Source of the DNA: an uncultured Pelagibacteraceae bacterium
GTDB lineage: Bacteria > Pseudomonadota > Alphaproteobacteria > Pelagibacterales > Pelagibacteraceae
Direction: 5' to 3'
Length of the DNA stretch: 32,590 bases
NCBI GenBank assembly: GCA_902532645.1
Contig: CACAIU010000008.1
Location: forward strand, 1 to 32,590
The position numbers and the translations under genes were made by a program. This document shows positions 1 to 7,774 of this stretch, in pieces; within the stretch, counting starts at the first letter, position 1; every line of letters starts with the position of its first letter. Below the pieces are notes generated by a model that worked only from the letters and a program-made list of their open reading frames with translations, was not told the DNA's origin and did not search any database.

Positions 1-54
1 ATACTGATTTTGTTTTTTTTAATTACTAACCAATTAATAGCTGAGGAGAATATA

Positions 55-540
55 ATGATATTAAAATTAAAAGATGGTGATGTTAAAATTGAATTATTCG
101 ATGATGTTGCGCCAAATCACGTAAAAAGAATTAAGGAATTAGCAAATAGCGGTAAATACAATAATGTTGTTTTTCATAGAGTTATAGATGGTTTCATGGC
201 TCAAACAGGAGATGTAAAATTTGGTAATTCAGAGTCTAAAGATTTTGATCTTAGAAGAGCAGGTATGGGTGGTTCTGAATTCCCAGACTTAAAGCAAGAA
301 TTTAATAGTTTACCACATGATAGAGGTACATTATCAATGGCAAGAGCTCAAGACCCTGATAGTGCAAATAGTCAATTCTTTATTTGTTTTCAGCCAGCTC
401 CATTTTTAGATCGACAATATACTGTTTTTGGAAAAGTGATAGAAGGAATGGAATTTGTTGATAAAATCAAAAGAGGTGACCAAAACAATAATGGTGCTGT
501 TACTGATCCAGATAAAATTATTAGTTTCAAATCCCAATAA
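55..540 (+). CDS. ppiB: Peptidyl-prolyl cis-trans isomerase, cyclophilin type
   Basis: Cyclophilin that catalyses cis-trans isomerisation of X-Pro bonds during protein folding. The 161-residue product is a single cyclophilin domain with the usual bacterial PpiB length. Visible family motifs are FHRVI (His41, Arg42 being the catalytic arginine), FMAQTGD around 47-53, and SQFFI around 106-110. No signal peptide is present from this start, so a cytoplasmic location is inferred. I chose ATG 55 because GGAG lies at 45-48 with normal spacing; the open frame reaches further upstream only through a TTG at 10, which adds residues unlike the family. tgt follows 9 bases after the stop, so the two are probably cotranscribed. 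Confidence 0.93.
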   Translation: MILKLKDGDVKIELFDDVAPNHVKRIKELANSGKYNNVVFHRVIDGFMAQTGDVKFGNSESKDFDLRRAGMGGSEFPDLKQEFNSLPHDRGTLSMARAQDPDSANSQFFICFQPAPFLDRQYTVFGKVIEGMEFVDKIKRGDQNNNGAVTDPDKIISFKSQ

Positions 541-549
541 TTTTTTTTA

Positions 550-1662
550 ATGGCATTAAAAAAATTTGCCTTTAACGTTTTAAAGAAAGACAAATTTGCC
601 AGGTATGGTTTAATAAAGACCAATCGTGGAAATATACATACGCCAGCATTTATGCCTGTTGGAACACAAGCTACAGTAAAAGCTTGTACTATAGATGATA
701 TAAAAAAAACTGGATCAGAAATAATACTTTCAAACACATATCATTTAATGATACGCCCAGGTGTTGAAAGAATTAAATCTACTGGTGGTCTCCATGAATT
801 TATGAATTGTGATTTACCTATTTTAACTGACTCTGGTGGATTTCAAGTCATGTCTTTGTCAAAATTAAATAAAATTGATAGAGAGAAGGGTGCTATATTT
901 AACTCTCATGTTGATGGAAAAAAATTTTACTTAAGTCCAGAGGAGAGTATTCGGATTCAGTTGGGTTTAAATTCTGATATTGTGATGATTATGGACGAGT
1001 GTCCAAAAAAAACCAATGATTATAATGTAATAAAAAAATCTATGGATTTATCACTTTACTGGGCAGAAAGATCTAAATTGGCGTTTGGAAATAATCCACA
1101 TAAAGCTTTATTTGGTATAGTCCAAGGAGGTATTTTTAAAGATTTAAGATTAAAATCTCTTCAAGAGTTAATTAAAATTGGTTTTGACGGATATGCTCTC
1201 GGAGGATTAGCTGTAGGAGAAACTCAACATGAAATGTTTAACGTTTTAGATGATATTAAGGAAAATTTACCTTTTGATAAACCACACTATTTAATGGGTG
1301 TTGGAACACCATCAGATATTTTGGGTGCTGTAAAAAGAGGTATAGATATGTTTGACTGTGTATTGCCAACAAGGTCTGGTAGGACAGGTTTGGCTTTTAC
1401 ATGGCAGGGAAGAATCAATATTAAAAATAATAAATATCAGAATGACAACACACCACTTGATCCAAATTGTAAAAATCTTAATTTAAATAAATATTCAAAA
1501 AATTATTTAAATCACTTATTTAATACTAATGAAATTCTAGCCTCAATGTTATTGACGCTAAATAATATTAATTTTTATCAAGAATTAATGGCCTCGATCA
1601 GAAAAAATATCAATGAAGGCACTTTTGATCAATTTCACGATAAATACATTGATAAGTTGTAG
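550..1662 (+). CDS. tgt: tRNA-guanine transglycosylase with degraded zinc site
   Basis: Exchanges guanine-34 for the queuosine precursor preQ1 in tRNAs with GUN anticodons. The 370-residue product is full length. The active-site aspartates are present: Asp94 in TDSGGFQ and the nucleophile Asp269 in DMFDCVLPTRSGRTG, and VQGG and ALGGLAVGE are also conserved. The C-terminal zinc module is odd. Against the well-known E. coli sequence (ungapped alignment from LDDTCDC onward), only the first cysteine survives (Cys307); the others are Asn309, Leu312 and Asn338 where Cys, Cys and His are expected. The catalytic half looks intact, so I infer an active enzyme that folds without zinc. It lies directly downstream of ppiB. 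Confidence in identity is high; in metal status moderate. Confidence 0.95.
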   Translation: MALKKFAFNVLKKDKFARYGLIKTNRGNIHTPAFMPVGTQATVKACTIDDIKKTGSEIILSNTYHLMIRPGVERIKSTGGLHEFMNCDLPILTDSGGFQVMSLSKLNKIDREKGAIFNSHVDGKKFYLSPEESIRIQLGLNSDIVMIMDECPKKTNDYNVIKKSMDLSLYWAERSKLAFGNNPHKALFGIVQGGIFKDLRLKSLQELIKIGFDGYALGGLAVGETQHEMFNVLDDIKENLPFDKPHYLMGVGTPSDILGAVKRGIDMFDCVLPTRSGRTGLAFTWQGRINIKNNKYQNDNTPLDPNCKNLNLNKYSKNYLNHLFNTNEILASMLLTLNNINFYQELMASIRKNINEGTFDQFHDKYIDKL

Positions 1663-1692
1663 AAGGTTTAAAGATTTGGTTAAAATTGTCAT

Positions 1693-1720
1693 TTGAAAAA
1701 AAATAATAATTCTGTATATA
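1693..1720 (+). promoter_or_regulatory. Putative sigma-70 promoter of tRNA-Lys
   Basis: A TTGAAA (-35-like, 1693-1698) and TATATA (-10-like, 1715-1720) separated by 16 bases sit 26 bases upstream of the mature tRNA-Lys 5' end. The region is AT-rich, so chance matches are easy; support comes only from position and spacing. Confidence 0.35.
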
Positions 1721-1746
1721 ACAACTATTCAATTTGAATAATTTGG

Positions 1747-1822
<76 letters not shown>

Positions 1823-1831
1823 CTAATTCAT

Positions 1832-2659
1832 TTAACTTATATTAATTGGTGGATAATCTAAAATAACTTCATTCATCCATTCATTGAGTTGCTTTATTCT
1901 TGTGTCTGATGAGGGGTGAGTACTCATAAATTGAGGTGGCTCTTTACCTTTATTAAATTCTTTCATTCTTTCCCAAATTTTAACTGTCTCTCTAATATCG
2001 TAACCAGATAAAGATGAAAAAATCATACCTAAATAATCAGCTTCGCTTTCTTGTTTTCTATTGAATGGATTCATTATTCCTAACTGAGCCAACATACCCA
2101 CAGTATCCATTCCTGTTGTTCTATTAATATCAGATAGTACACCACCACTCGCTATATCAATTATTCGTGCTCCTGTATTTAGTAACACCCCTCGACTTGC
2201 TCTTTCCACAGAATGTTTGGCAACGGCATGAGCTACCTCATGACCCATAACTGCAGCCAAACCATTTGTATTTTTAGTAACATCAAGAATACCAGTATAA
2301 ACTGCTATTTTACCGCCTGGCATACACCAAGCATTTCTAACTTTTTTATTATCAATTAAAATGTATTCCCAATTAAAATTTGCTGTTGGATCTTTCAAAT
2401 TAGATCTAAAAAAATATTCACTAATCGAATCTTCCATTTTTTTACCAATTTCTTTTATTTCATTTAATGTTTTTAAATCATCACTCATTTTTTCTTTTTC
2501 TTTAACTTTTTCATAAATTTGAGCTGCCTGTGCATTTAATTTAGCCTCAGGTATAATTTTTAATTGTTTTCGATCAGTTATTGGAGCAGAGGAACAAGAG
2601 TGCAAAAGTATACTTCCACATCCACAACCCATATATGTCAAAAATTTTCTTCTATCCAT
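1832..2659 (-). CDS. M48-family metalloprotease, Tat-exported lipoprotein
   Basis: Predicted zinc metalloprotease of the periplasmic M48 family (LoiP/YcaL/Oma1-like), which degrades misfolded envelope proteins. The 275-residue product begins DRRKFL, a twin-arginine motif, followed by a short hydrophobic run and LLHSC, a lipobox-like site that would make Cys22 the lipidated residue. The zinc motif HEVAH is at 140-144 and the third ligand is probably Glu204 in ESEADYLG (the ExxAD pattern of M48). The C-terminal half contains STHPSSDTR, also typical. Export as a folded Tat substrate with lipid anchoring is inferred. It is convergent to tRNA-Lys and divergent from the DUF502 gene. Physiological substrate unknown. 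Confidence 0.88.
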   Translation of the reverse strand: MDRRKFLTYMGCGCGSILLHSCSSAPITDRKQLKIIPEAKLNAQAAQIYEKVKEKEKMSDDLKTLNEIKEIGKKMEDSISEYFFRSNLKDPTANFNWEYILIDNKKVRNAWCMPGGKIAVYTGILDVTKNTNGLAAVMGHEVAHAVAKHSVERASRGVLLNTGARIIDIASGGVLSDINRTTGMDTVGMLAQLGIMNPFNRKQESEADYLGMIFSSLSGYDIRETVKIWERMKEFNKGKEPPQFMSTHPSSDTRIKQLNEWMNEVILDYPPINIS

Positions 2660-2690
2660 ATCTACCTAAAATTGATAATAATATTTTAAC

Positions 2691-2768
2691 ATGAATCTTA
2701 ATAACAAAATTTTAATTGTATTATTTATCATTGCAATTGTTTTTGTTGTATACGCTAGTTATAATTAA
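2691..2768 (+). CDS. Possible 25-residue single-pass membrane peptide
   Basis: An ATG at 2691 opens a 25-codon frame ending in TAA at 2768, 8 bases before the DUF502 gene. The product starts MNLNNK and continues with about 16 uninterrupted hydrophobic residues (ILIVLFIIAIVFVVYA), so it would span the membrane once. Hydrophobic codons arise easily from T-rich DNA and no clear ribosome binding site is visible. The support is the clean start-stop, the uninterrupted transmembrane segment, and the tight position ahead of another membrane protein gene. It could equally be leader sequence of the downstream gene. Confidence 0.35.
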   Translation: MNLNNKILIVLFIIAIVFVVYASYN

Positions 2769-2776
2769 TTTTAAAT

Positions 2777-3394
2777 ATGGCAAAAAAGGGCACAAAAAAA
2801 TCTTTTTCATTAACATTAAGAAATTATTTTATTGCAGGTGTTGTTGTTTTAATACCAATTGGTTTTACACTCTATTTAACTAAAATTTTAATAGGTATTT
2901 CATCGAATTTAATTCCTAAAAATATTAATCCAAATAGTTATTTGCCATTTAATATTCCTGGAGTTGAAATTATTATTTCAATATTATTAATAACCATTGT
3001 CGGTGGACTTTCATTATCATTTTTCGGAAGAAGAATTCTTAAGTTGATAGATGATTTATTCAAAAGAATTCCATTTTTAAGAACAGTTTATTCAGCAATT
3101 GTTCAAATGACTGAAACTTTTTCAAAAAAAGATGATGGAAAAAAAAGTGTTGTATTAATTGAATATCCAAGAAAAGGAGTTTGGGCTGTTGGTTTTGCTA
3201 CAAAAGAAAATAAAGGCGAGATGGCACAAAAAACTGGTAAGAACTTAATTAACGTATTTGTGCCAACAACCCCAAATCCAACAAGTGGTTTCTTATTAAT
3301 GTTTCCGATAGAAGACGTCATATATTTAAATATGTCTTTTGAGGAAGCATCTAAATTCATAGTTTCAGCAGGCACTTCTACTAAAAAATCTTAA
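2777..3394 (+). CDS. DUF502 family membrane protein
   Basis: A 205-residue member of the DUF502 family, conserved in many Proteobacteria and plants but without an established biochemical role. Two hydrophobic segments are visible, about residues 15-37 (FIAGVVVLIPIGFTLYLT) and 62-82 (VEIIISILLITIVGGLSLS). They are followed by a soluble domain with the family pattern IPFLRTVYSAIVQ, VLIEYPRKGVWAVGFAT and VPTTPNPTSGFLLM. The start at 2777 directly precedes the family's first membrane segment. Its last four bases overlap the end of the convergent recG gene. No function is assigned beyond inner-membrane protein. Confidence 0.85.
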   Translation: MAKKGTKKSFSLTLRNYFIAGVVVLIPIGFTLYLTKILIGISSNLIPKNINPNSYLPFNIPGVEIIISILLITIVGGLSLSFFGRRILKLIDDLFKRIPFLRTVYSAIVQMTETFSKKDDGKKSVVLIEYPRKGVWAVGFATKENKGEMAQKTGKNLINVFVPTTPNPTSGFLLMFPIEDVIYLNMSFEEASKFIVSAGTSTKKS

Positions 3395-5442
3395 GCAATA
3401 TCATTAATTATATCTGCTCTATCGTATAATTTAATCAAAGGTTTAAATTTTCTTATATCTTCACCTGAATTTTCTATTCTTCTCATTTCTTTTTCAGCAA
3501 GTAGAAAAAGGTCTGCGTTTTGAACAGGATCAGCTAACTTGAAATTTTTAATTCCACTTTGTTTAAAACCTAAAATATCACCAAAACCTCTTAATTTCAT
3601 ATCTTCTTCAGAAATTAAAAAGCCATCATTTGTATTCTTCAAAATCTTAATTCTTTTTTTTGCATTATCACTCAAGTTTGATTTAAACATTAATATACAA
3701 GTAGAGTCTTTATTACCACGTCCCACTCTACCTCTCAATTGATGAAGTTGAGATAGACCAAATTTGTTAGCATTTTCAATTATAATCGTATTTGCATTTG
3801 GAAAATCTATACCAACCTCAATAATTGTTGTAGAAACTAAAATCTTAAATTTATTATTTAAAAAATTTTTTAGTATTTCATTTTTTTCATCAACATCAGT
3901 TTTTCCATGAAGTAAACATACTTGACTCGGAAACTTGCTTTCCAAATATTCGTACTTTTTTACAGCCGATGAATGATCTAATTTTTTAGACTCTTCAATT
4001 AATGGACAAACCCAAAAAATTTGATTCCCCATCTTAATTTCTTTTTTTATAAATTTTAAAACATCATCAATTTTAATCTCTAATTTACTATACGTTTTAA
4101 TTGGTTTTCTATTTTTAGGTTTTTCTCTAATTATTGAAATATCCATATCACCATAAATTGTCATTGTTAGAGTTCTTGGTATAGGTGTTGCTGTCATTAA
4201 TAATACGTCACAATTAGATCCTCCTTTGTCTGACAATTTTTTTCTTTGACTCACTCCAAACTTATGTTGTTCATCTATAATTATTAATCCTAATTTTTTA
4301 AAAATTACTTTTTTTTGAAATATTGCGTGTGTTCCAAAGATAATATCAATTTTATTATTCTCTAATTGTTTATGAATTTCTTTTTTAAATTTATATTCAG
4401 ATTTTCCAGAAATAAGATCTATATTTATATTTTTAGGAAAAATTTTTTTTGCAAGTATAAAATGTTGTTTTGCTAAAATTTCTGTAGGGGCCATAAAAGC
4501 AACCTGGAAACCAGAATTTATGCTATTTATTGCTGCCAAAAGAGACACTATTGTTTTTCCACTACCAACGTCTCCCTGTAAAAGTCTAAACATTTTAGTT
4601 GATGAACTTAAGTCGTTGTTTATTTCGTTAAGCGATTTTTTTTGATCACTTGTAAGAGAAAAATCTAATTTATCTATTAAAGAATTTTGTTTATCTAAAT
4701 TAATAATTTTATTTTTTTTTTTTATTTTTCTTATTTTTTTCCTAATTTCAGAATTAACAAGAAATGTTGAAAATATTTCATCATAGGCAAGTCTTTGATA
4801 AAAATTTGATTTATAATTTCCAATATTTTCAGGTTTGTGTAGTTCTTTAATTGAGTTATTCCAACTTATATTTTTAAATTTAGATAAAATACTTTTAGAG
4901 TGCCATTCATTTAAAACTGGTAAATTATTTAGTATTTGATTTAAGATTTTATTATATGTTTTATCAGTAATACCTTCGGTTAATGAATATCTATTATGAG
5001 TTTGTTTGATTAAAGAAGAGTCCTCAGAAACATATTTCGGATTTGTAATTTGGTATTTATTCCTAAAATAACCTATTTTACCACTAACAGTAATTTCTTT
5101 TCCCAAAGGCAGGATTTTTTTAATATAACCTTCATAGCTATTGAAAAAAATACAATCTACTTCACCAGTTTCATCACTACATAAAACTCTATTTGGTAAC
5201 TTCCTTATTCTTGGAAAGTTATACTTTTGTGGAACTATAGTTACTGTTTGTATTTCACCAATTTTTAAATCTTTTATTTTTGACGACAAGCTTCTATCTG
5301 TATAAGATTTTGGAAGCTTCCATAGTAAATCAAATAGATTATTAATATTTTTCTTCTTTAATAAATATTTTGTTTTAGCACCAACACCCTTTAAAGAACT
5401 TAAATCTGACAATAAATATTCATAATTTGTTTTATTATTCAT
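3391..5442 (-). CDS. recG: ATP-dependent DNA helicase RecG
   Basis: Superfamily 2 helicase that remodels stalled replication forks and Holliday junctions. The product is 683 residues. The N-terminal wedge/OB-fold region (VLCSDETGEVDCIFFN, then VSGKIG) is followed by helicase motifs: Walker A GDVGSGKT at about 290-297, DEQH at about 390-393 (followed by KFGVSQR), and TATPIPRT. The C-terminal helicase half shows VSTTIIEVGIDFPNA and QLRGRVGRG. I chose ATG 5442; an in-frame TTG two codons upstream (5448) is less likely, and neither has a clear Shine-Dalgarno. It is divergent from sdhE with a 25-base gap, so promoters must overlap the two starts. Confidence 0.96.
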   Translation of the reverse strand: MNNKTNYEYLLSDLSSLKGVGAKTKYLLKKKNINNLFDLLWKLPKSYTDRSLSSKIKDLKIGEIQTVTIVPQKYNFPRIRKLPNRVLCSDETGEVDCIFFNSYEGYIKKILPLGKEITVSGKIGYFRNKYQITNPKYVSEDSSLIKQTHNRYSLTEGITDKTYNKILNQILNNLPVLNEWHSKSILSKFKNISWNNSIKELHKPENIGNYKSNFYQRLAYDEIFSTFLVNSEIRKKIRKIKKKNKIINLDKQNSLIDKLDFSLTSDQKKSLNEINNDLSSSTKMFRLLQGDVGSGKTIVSLLAAINSINSGFQVAFMAPTEILAKQHFILAKKIFPKNINIDLISGKSEYKFKKEIHKQLENNKIDIIFGTHAIFQKKVIFKKLGLIIIDEQHKFGVSQRKKLSDKGGSNCDVLLMTATPIPRTLTMTIYGDMDISIIREKPKNRKPIKTYSKLEIKIDDVLKFIKKEIKMGNQIFWVCPLIEESKKLDHSSAVKKYEYLESKFPSQVCLLHGKTDVDEKNEILKNFLNNKFKILVSTTIIEVGIDFPNANTIIIENANKFGLSQLHQLRGRVGRGNKDSTCILMFKSNLSDNAKKRIKILKNTNDGFLISEEDMKLRGFGDILGFKQSGIKNFKLADPVQNADLFLLAEKEMRRIENSGEDIRKFKPLIKLYDRADIINDIA

Positions 5443-5467
5443 TAACAACTAATATATTCTAATTATT

Positions 5468-5731
5468 ATGATCAACATAGATGAATTAAAAAAAAAAATT
5501 ATTTATCGATCTAATTATAGAGGCACAAAAGAAATGGATAATCTTTTGAGTGCGTTTACAAAAAAATATATAAATAATTTAAATGAAAATGATCTTCTTG
5601 ATTTAGAAAAACTACTGAATATCGATGACACTAATTTGTATAATTTTTACAATGGTTTTAACACCGATTTTGAATTTGAAAATAACAATATCAATTTGTT
5701 GTATAAAAACTTTGATTATACAAAAAAATAA
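5468..5731 (+). CDS. sdhE: Succinate dehydrogenase assembly factor 2 / FAD assembly factor SdhE
   Basis: Small cytoplasmic protein that promotes covalent attachment of FAD to the flavoprotein subunit of succinate dehydrogenase (and fumarate reductase where present). The 87-residue product carries the family signature RGTKEMD at 18-24, equivalent to the RGxxE loop that contacts the flavoprotein, followed by the helical LL.LL repeats of the SdhE fold. The C-terminus is slightly longer than usual and rich in Asn/Phe. Divergent from recG and ending one base before the 3' CCA of the convergent tRNA-Ser gene. The recG/sdhE pairing is common in alphaproteobacteria. Confidence 0.88.
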   Translation: MINIDELKKKIIYRSNYRGTKEMDNLLSAFTKKYINNLNENDLLDLEKLLNIDDTNLYNFYNGFNTDFEFENNNINLLYKNFDYTKK

Positions 5732-5821
5732 TGGCGGAGAGACTGGGATTCGAACCCAGGAAAGAGTTGCCCCTTTGCCGGTTTTCAAGACCGGTGCTTT
5801 CAACCGCTCAGCCATCTCTCC
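5732..5821 (-). tRNA. tRNA-Ser(UGA), CCA encoded
   Basis: Read on the minus strand, the acceptor stem GGAGAGA pairs with TCTCTCC, with discriminator G and encoded CCA (plus-strand TGG at 5732-5734). The anticodon stem CCGGT/ACCGG closes loop CTTGAAA with anticodon TGA. A long variable arm (about 5763-5775) and the 90-base total are typical of serine tRNAs. The T arm CTGGG-TTCGAAT-CCCAG is perfect. Two shadow reading frames cross it on both strands and are not genes. Confidence 0.97.
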
Positions 5822-5907
5822 GTGAGCAAGGTTTTATAATTATAATTATTTAATTCAACCATAAAATAGTCTAATAAACTTATTAATTACAGGTACCATA
5901 ATTTCCT

Positions 5908-6786
5908 ATTAATAAAGAATTTAACAAAGGCTTATTACTTGCTGGTTTTGGATCTTTTTGGTGGGGATTTTTTGGTGTAATTTATTTTAAATATATTGCT
6001 TATATTGGACATATAGAATTAGTAGTTCACAGATGTTTATGGACAGCCTTTACGTTAATTCTTACCACTTTTTTTTTTTCTAAATGGAGTATTTTTTTTA
6101 AAATTTTAAAAAATAAATCAAATTTATTTTATTTATCTGTTTCTGGTTTTTTAATTTTTATTAATTGGGGTGTATGGATATATGCTATAGCTACAAATAG
6201 GATTATAGATGCAAGTTTTGGATATTTTATAATGCCTATTCTAAGTGTTATGCTTGGTTATCTCTTTTTTGGAGAGAAACTTAATAAAAAAAGAATTTTT
6301 TCAATTCTATTAGTAATTTTATCAATTCTATATTTAATAATAGCAAGTATCAAATCATTACCATGGGTCGGTTTGATTGTTGCTTTAAGTTGGGGTTTTT
6401 ACAATCTAGTTAGAAAAAAAATTAACGTTGATACAGATATAGGTCTTTTGATAGAGAGTTTATTTATATTACCATTTGCACTGTTAGCTTTTTTTTTGAT
6501 AGCTAGCAAAGGATATAATGATTTCCAATTATCAGATCCACCGATGATGTTGTTTATTTACCTTGCTGGACCTATGACCGTCATACCTTTATTTTTATAT
6601 GTTAGGGGAGTTGAACTCTGTGGTTTAGGACCAACTGGCATGATATTTTATATAACTCCCACTTTTCAGTTTTTACTAGGGTATTTTTATTACAACGAGC
6701 CTTTTTCAATAACAAAATTAGTTAGTTTTATTTTTATTTGGATTGCTGTAATTATATATTTGAAAGATTTGCATGAAACTAATTAA
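5908..6786 (+). CDS. rarD: RarD-like EamA/DMT permease with no canonical start codon
   Basis: Ten-TM drug/metabolite-transporter family permease of the RarD type. The frame encodes the whole family length (about 292 codons against about 296 in E. coli RarD): KGLLLAGFGSFWWGFFGVIY opens TM1, then the VVHR motif, the INWGVWIYA motif with ASFGYF, and the C-terminal half ending near the mltB overlap. In-frame codons from the TAA stop at 5899-5901 contain no ATG, GTG or TTG until 6232, deep inside the conserved protein. I placed the start at the only ATT between that stop and the conserved region (5908), preceded weakly by AGG at 5891-5893. A start at 6232 would remove about three membrane segments. 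Alternatives are a lost start (pseudogene) or sequence error. Substrate unknown. Confidence 0.7.
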   Translation: MNKEFNKGLLLAGFGSFWWGFFGVIYFKYIAYIGHIELVVHRCLWTAFTLILTTFFFSKWSIFFKILKNKSNLFYLSVSGFLIFINWGVWIYAIATNRIIDASFGYFIMPILSVMLGYLFFGEKLNKKRIFSILLVILSILYLIIASIKSLPWVGLIVALSWGFYNLVRKKINVDTDIGLLIESLFILPFALLAFFLIASKGYNDFQLSDPPMMLFIYLAGPMTVIPLFLYVRGVELCGLGPTGMIFYITPTFQFLLGYFYYNEPFSITKLVSFIFIWIAVIIYLKDLHETN

Positions 6787-7774
6787 TTTTTTTTTATTTT
6801 TTATTTTTATTTCTATTAATTTTTCATCTGCTGATATCAACAAAGAATTTGAAAATTGGAAATTAAATTTTAAAAAAATAGCTTTAGAAAATAATATTTC
6901 AGAAAAAACGTTTGATAGAGTTATGTCCGATACTAAATTTTTATCAGATGTAATAAAATATGATAGATATCAACCTGAATTTTATGAGGATACTAAAACT
7001 TATATTTCAAAAAGAACATCTTCAAAAAAAGTCTCTTTAGGAAAAAAATTCTATGAAAAAAATTCAACTTTAATAAATACTGTTGAAAACGAATTTAATA
7101 TAGATAGAGAGCTACTATTAGCTCTAATGGGAATAGAAACTAATTTTGGAACGTATGTTGGTAAAATGGATATTTTATCCTCTTTGGCAACTTTAAGTTT
7201 TGATAAAAGAAGATCAGAATTTTTTACAAATGAATTATTAATACTTTTGCGATTAATAGAAAATGAACAAATAGATTATAAAACCTTATATGGATCTTGG
7301 GCAGGTGCTTTTGGTTTTTTTCAATTTATGCCTTCAACAATGAAAAATTACGCAATTGATCATGATGGAAATGGATATATTGATTTAAAAAATAATAATG
7401 ATGCTTATGCTTCTGCATCAAACTATTTAAATCAAATAGGTTGGAAAAGTGAGAATCCTTGTTTTTATAGAATTGATTTGTCAGAGAATATACCCAGTAA
7501 ATATTTAAACATTTCTGCAAAAAAACTTCATGATAAAAAAAAATTAAAATATTTTAGAAAATTTATAAAAAATAATGATCAAATAGATAACAAGTATAAC
7601 TCTTTGAAGGTAGCAATTATAACTCCAGATAAAGATATCATACCTGATGCTGAAACTTTAAATCCAGCTTATATCGTATTTGATAACTATGAGATAATAT
7701 TAAAATGGAATAGATCATTGCGATTTGCTTTGGCCGTTTGTACATTAAAAGATAAATTTAAAAATGAACTTTAA
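6773..7774 (+). CDS. mltB: Lytic murein transglycosylase, MltB (SLT_2) family
   Basis: Cleaves the MurNAc-GlcNAc bond of peptidoglycan with formation of 1,6-anhydro-MurNAc. The 333-residue product starts with a hydrophobic signal peptide (residues 3-20, probable cleavage after FSSA) and lacks a lipobox, so a soluble periplasmic form is likely. The catalytic glutamate is Glu122 in GIETNFGTYVG. The family pattern YGSWAGAFGFFQFMPST follows, then DGNGYIDL and a domain ending in LKWNRSLRFALAVC. Its start overlaps the preceding permease gene by 14 bases and its end overlaps the RlpA-like gene by 11, marking a tightly packed wall-remodelling operon. Confidence 0.92.
   Translation: MKLINFFLFFIFISINFSSADINKEFENWKLNFKKIALENNISEKTFDRVMSDTKFLSDVIKYDRYQPEFYEDTKTYISKRTSSKKVSLGKKFYEKNSTLINTVENEFNIDRELLLALMGIETNFGTYVGKMDILSSLATLSFDKRRSEFFTNELLILLRLIENEQIDYKTLYGSWAGAFGFFQFMPSTMKNYAIDHDGNGYIDLKNNNDAYASASNYLNQIGWKSENPCFYRIDLSENIPSKYLNISAKKLHDKKKLKYFRKFIKNNDQIDNKYNSLKVAIITPDKDIIPDAETLNPAYIVFDNYEIILKWNRSLRFALAVCTLKDKFKNEL

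Noticed and set aside
390..737. 115-codon minus-strand frame across the ppiB-tgt junction
   Set aside because: Lies opposite two well-recognised genes and resembles no family; an antisense shadow.
5612..5825. Reading frames on both strands over the tRNA-Ser gene (including a GGETGIRTQE-like stretch)
   Set aside because: These are translations of the tRNA itself, a common false annotation; the tRNA call explains the sequence.
6232..6786. Permease gene starting at ATG 6232
   Set aside because: Would drop roughly the first third of a protein whose upstream codons are clearly conserved RarD-type sequence in the same frame.
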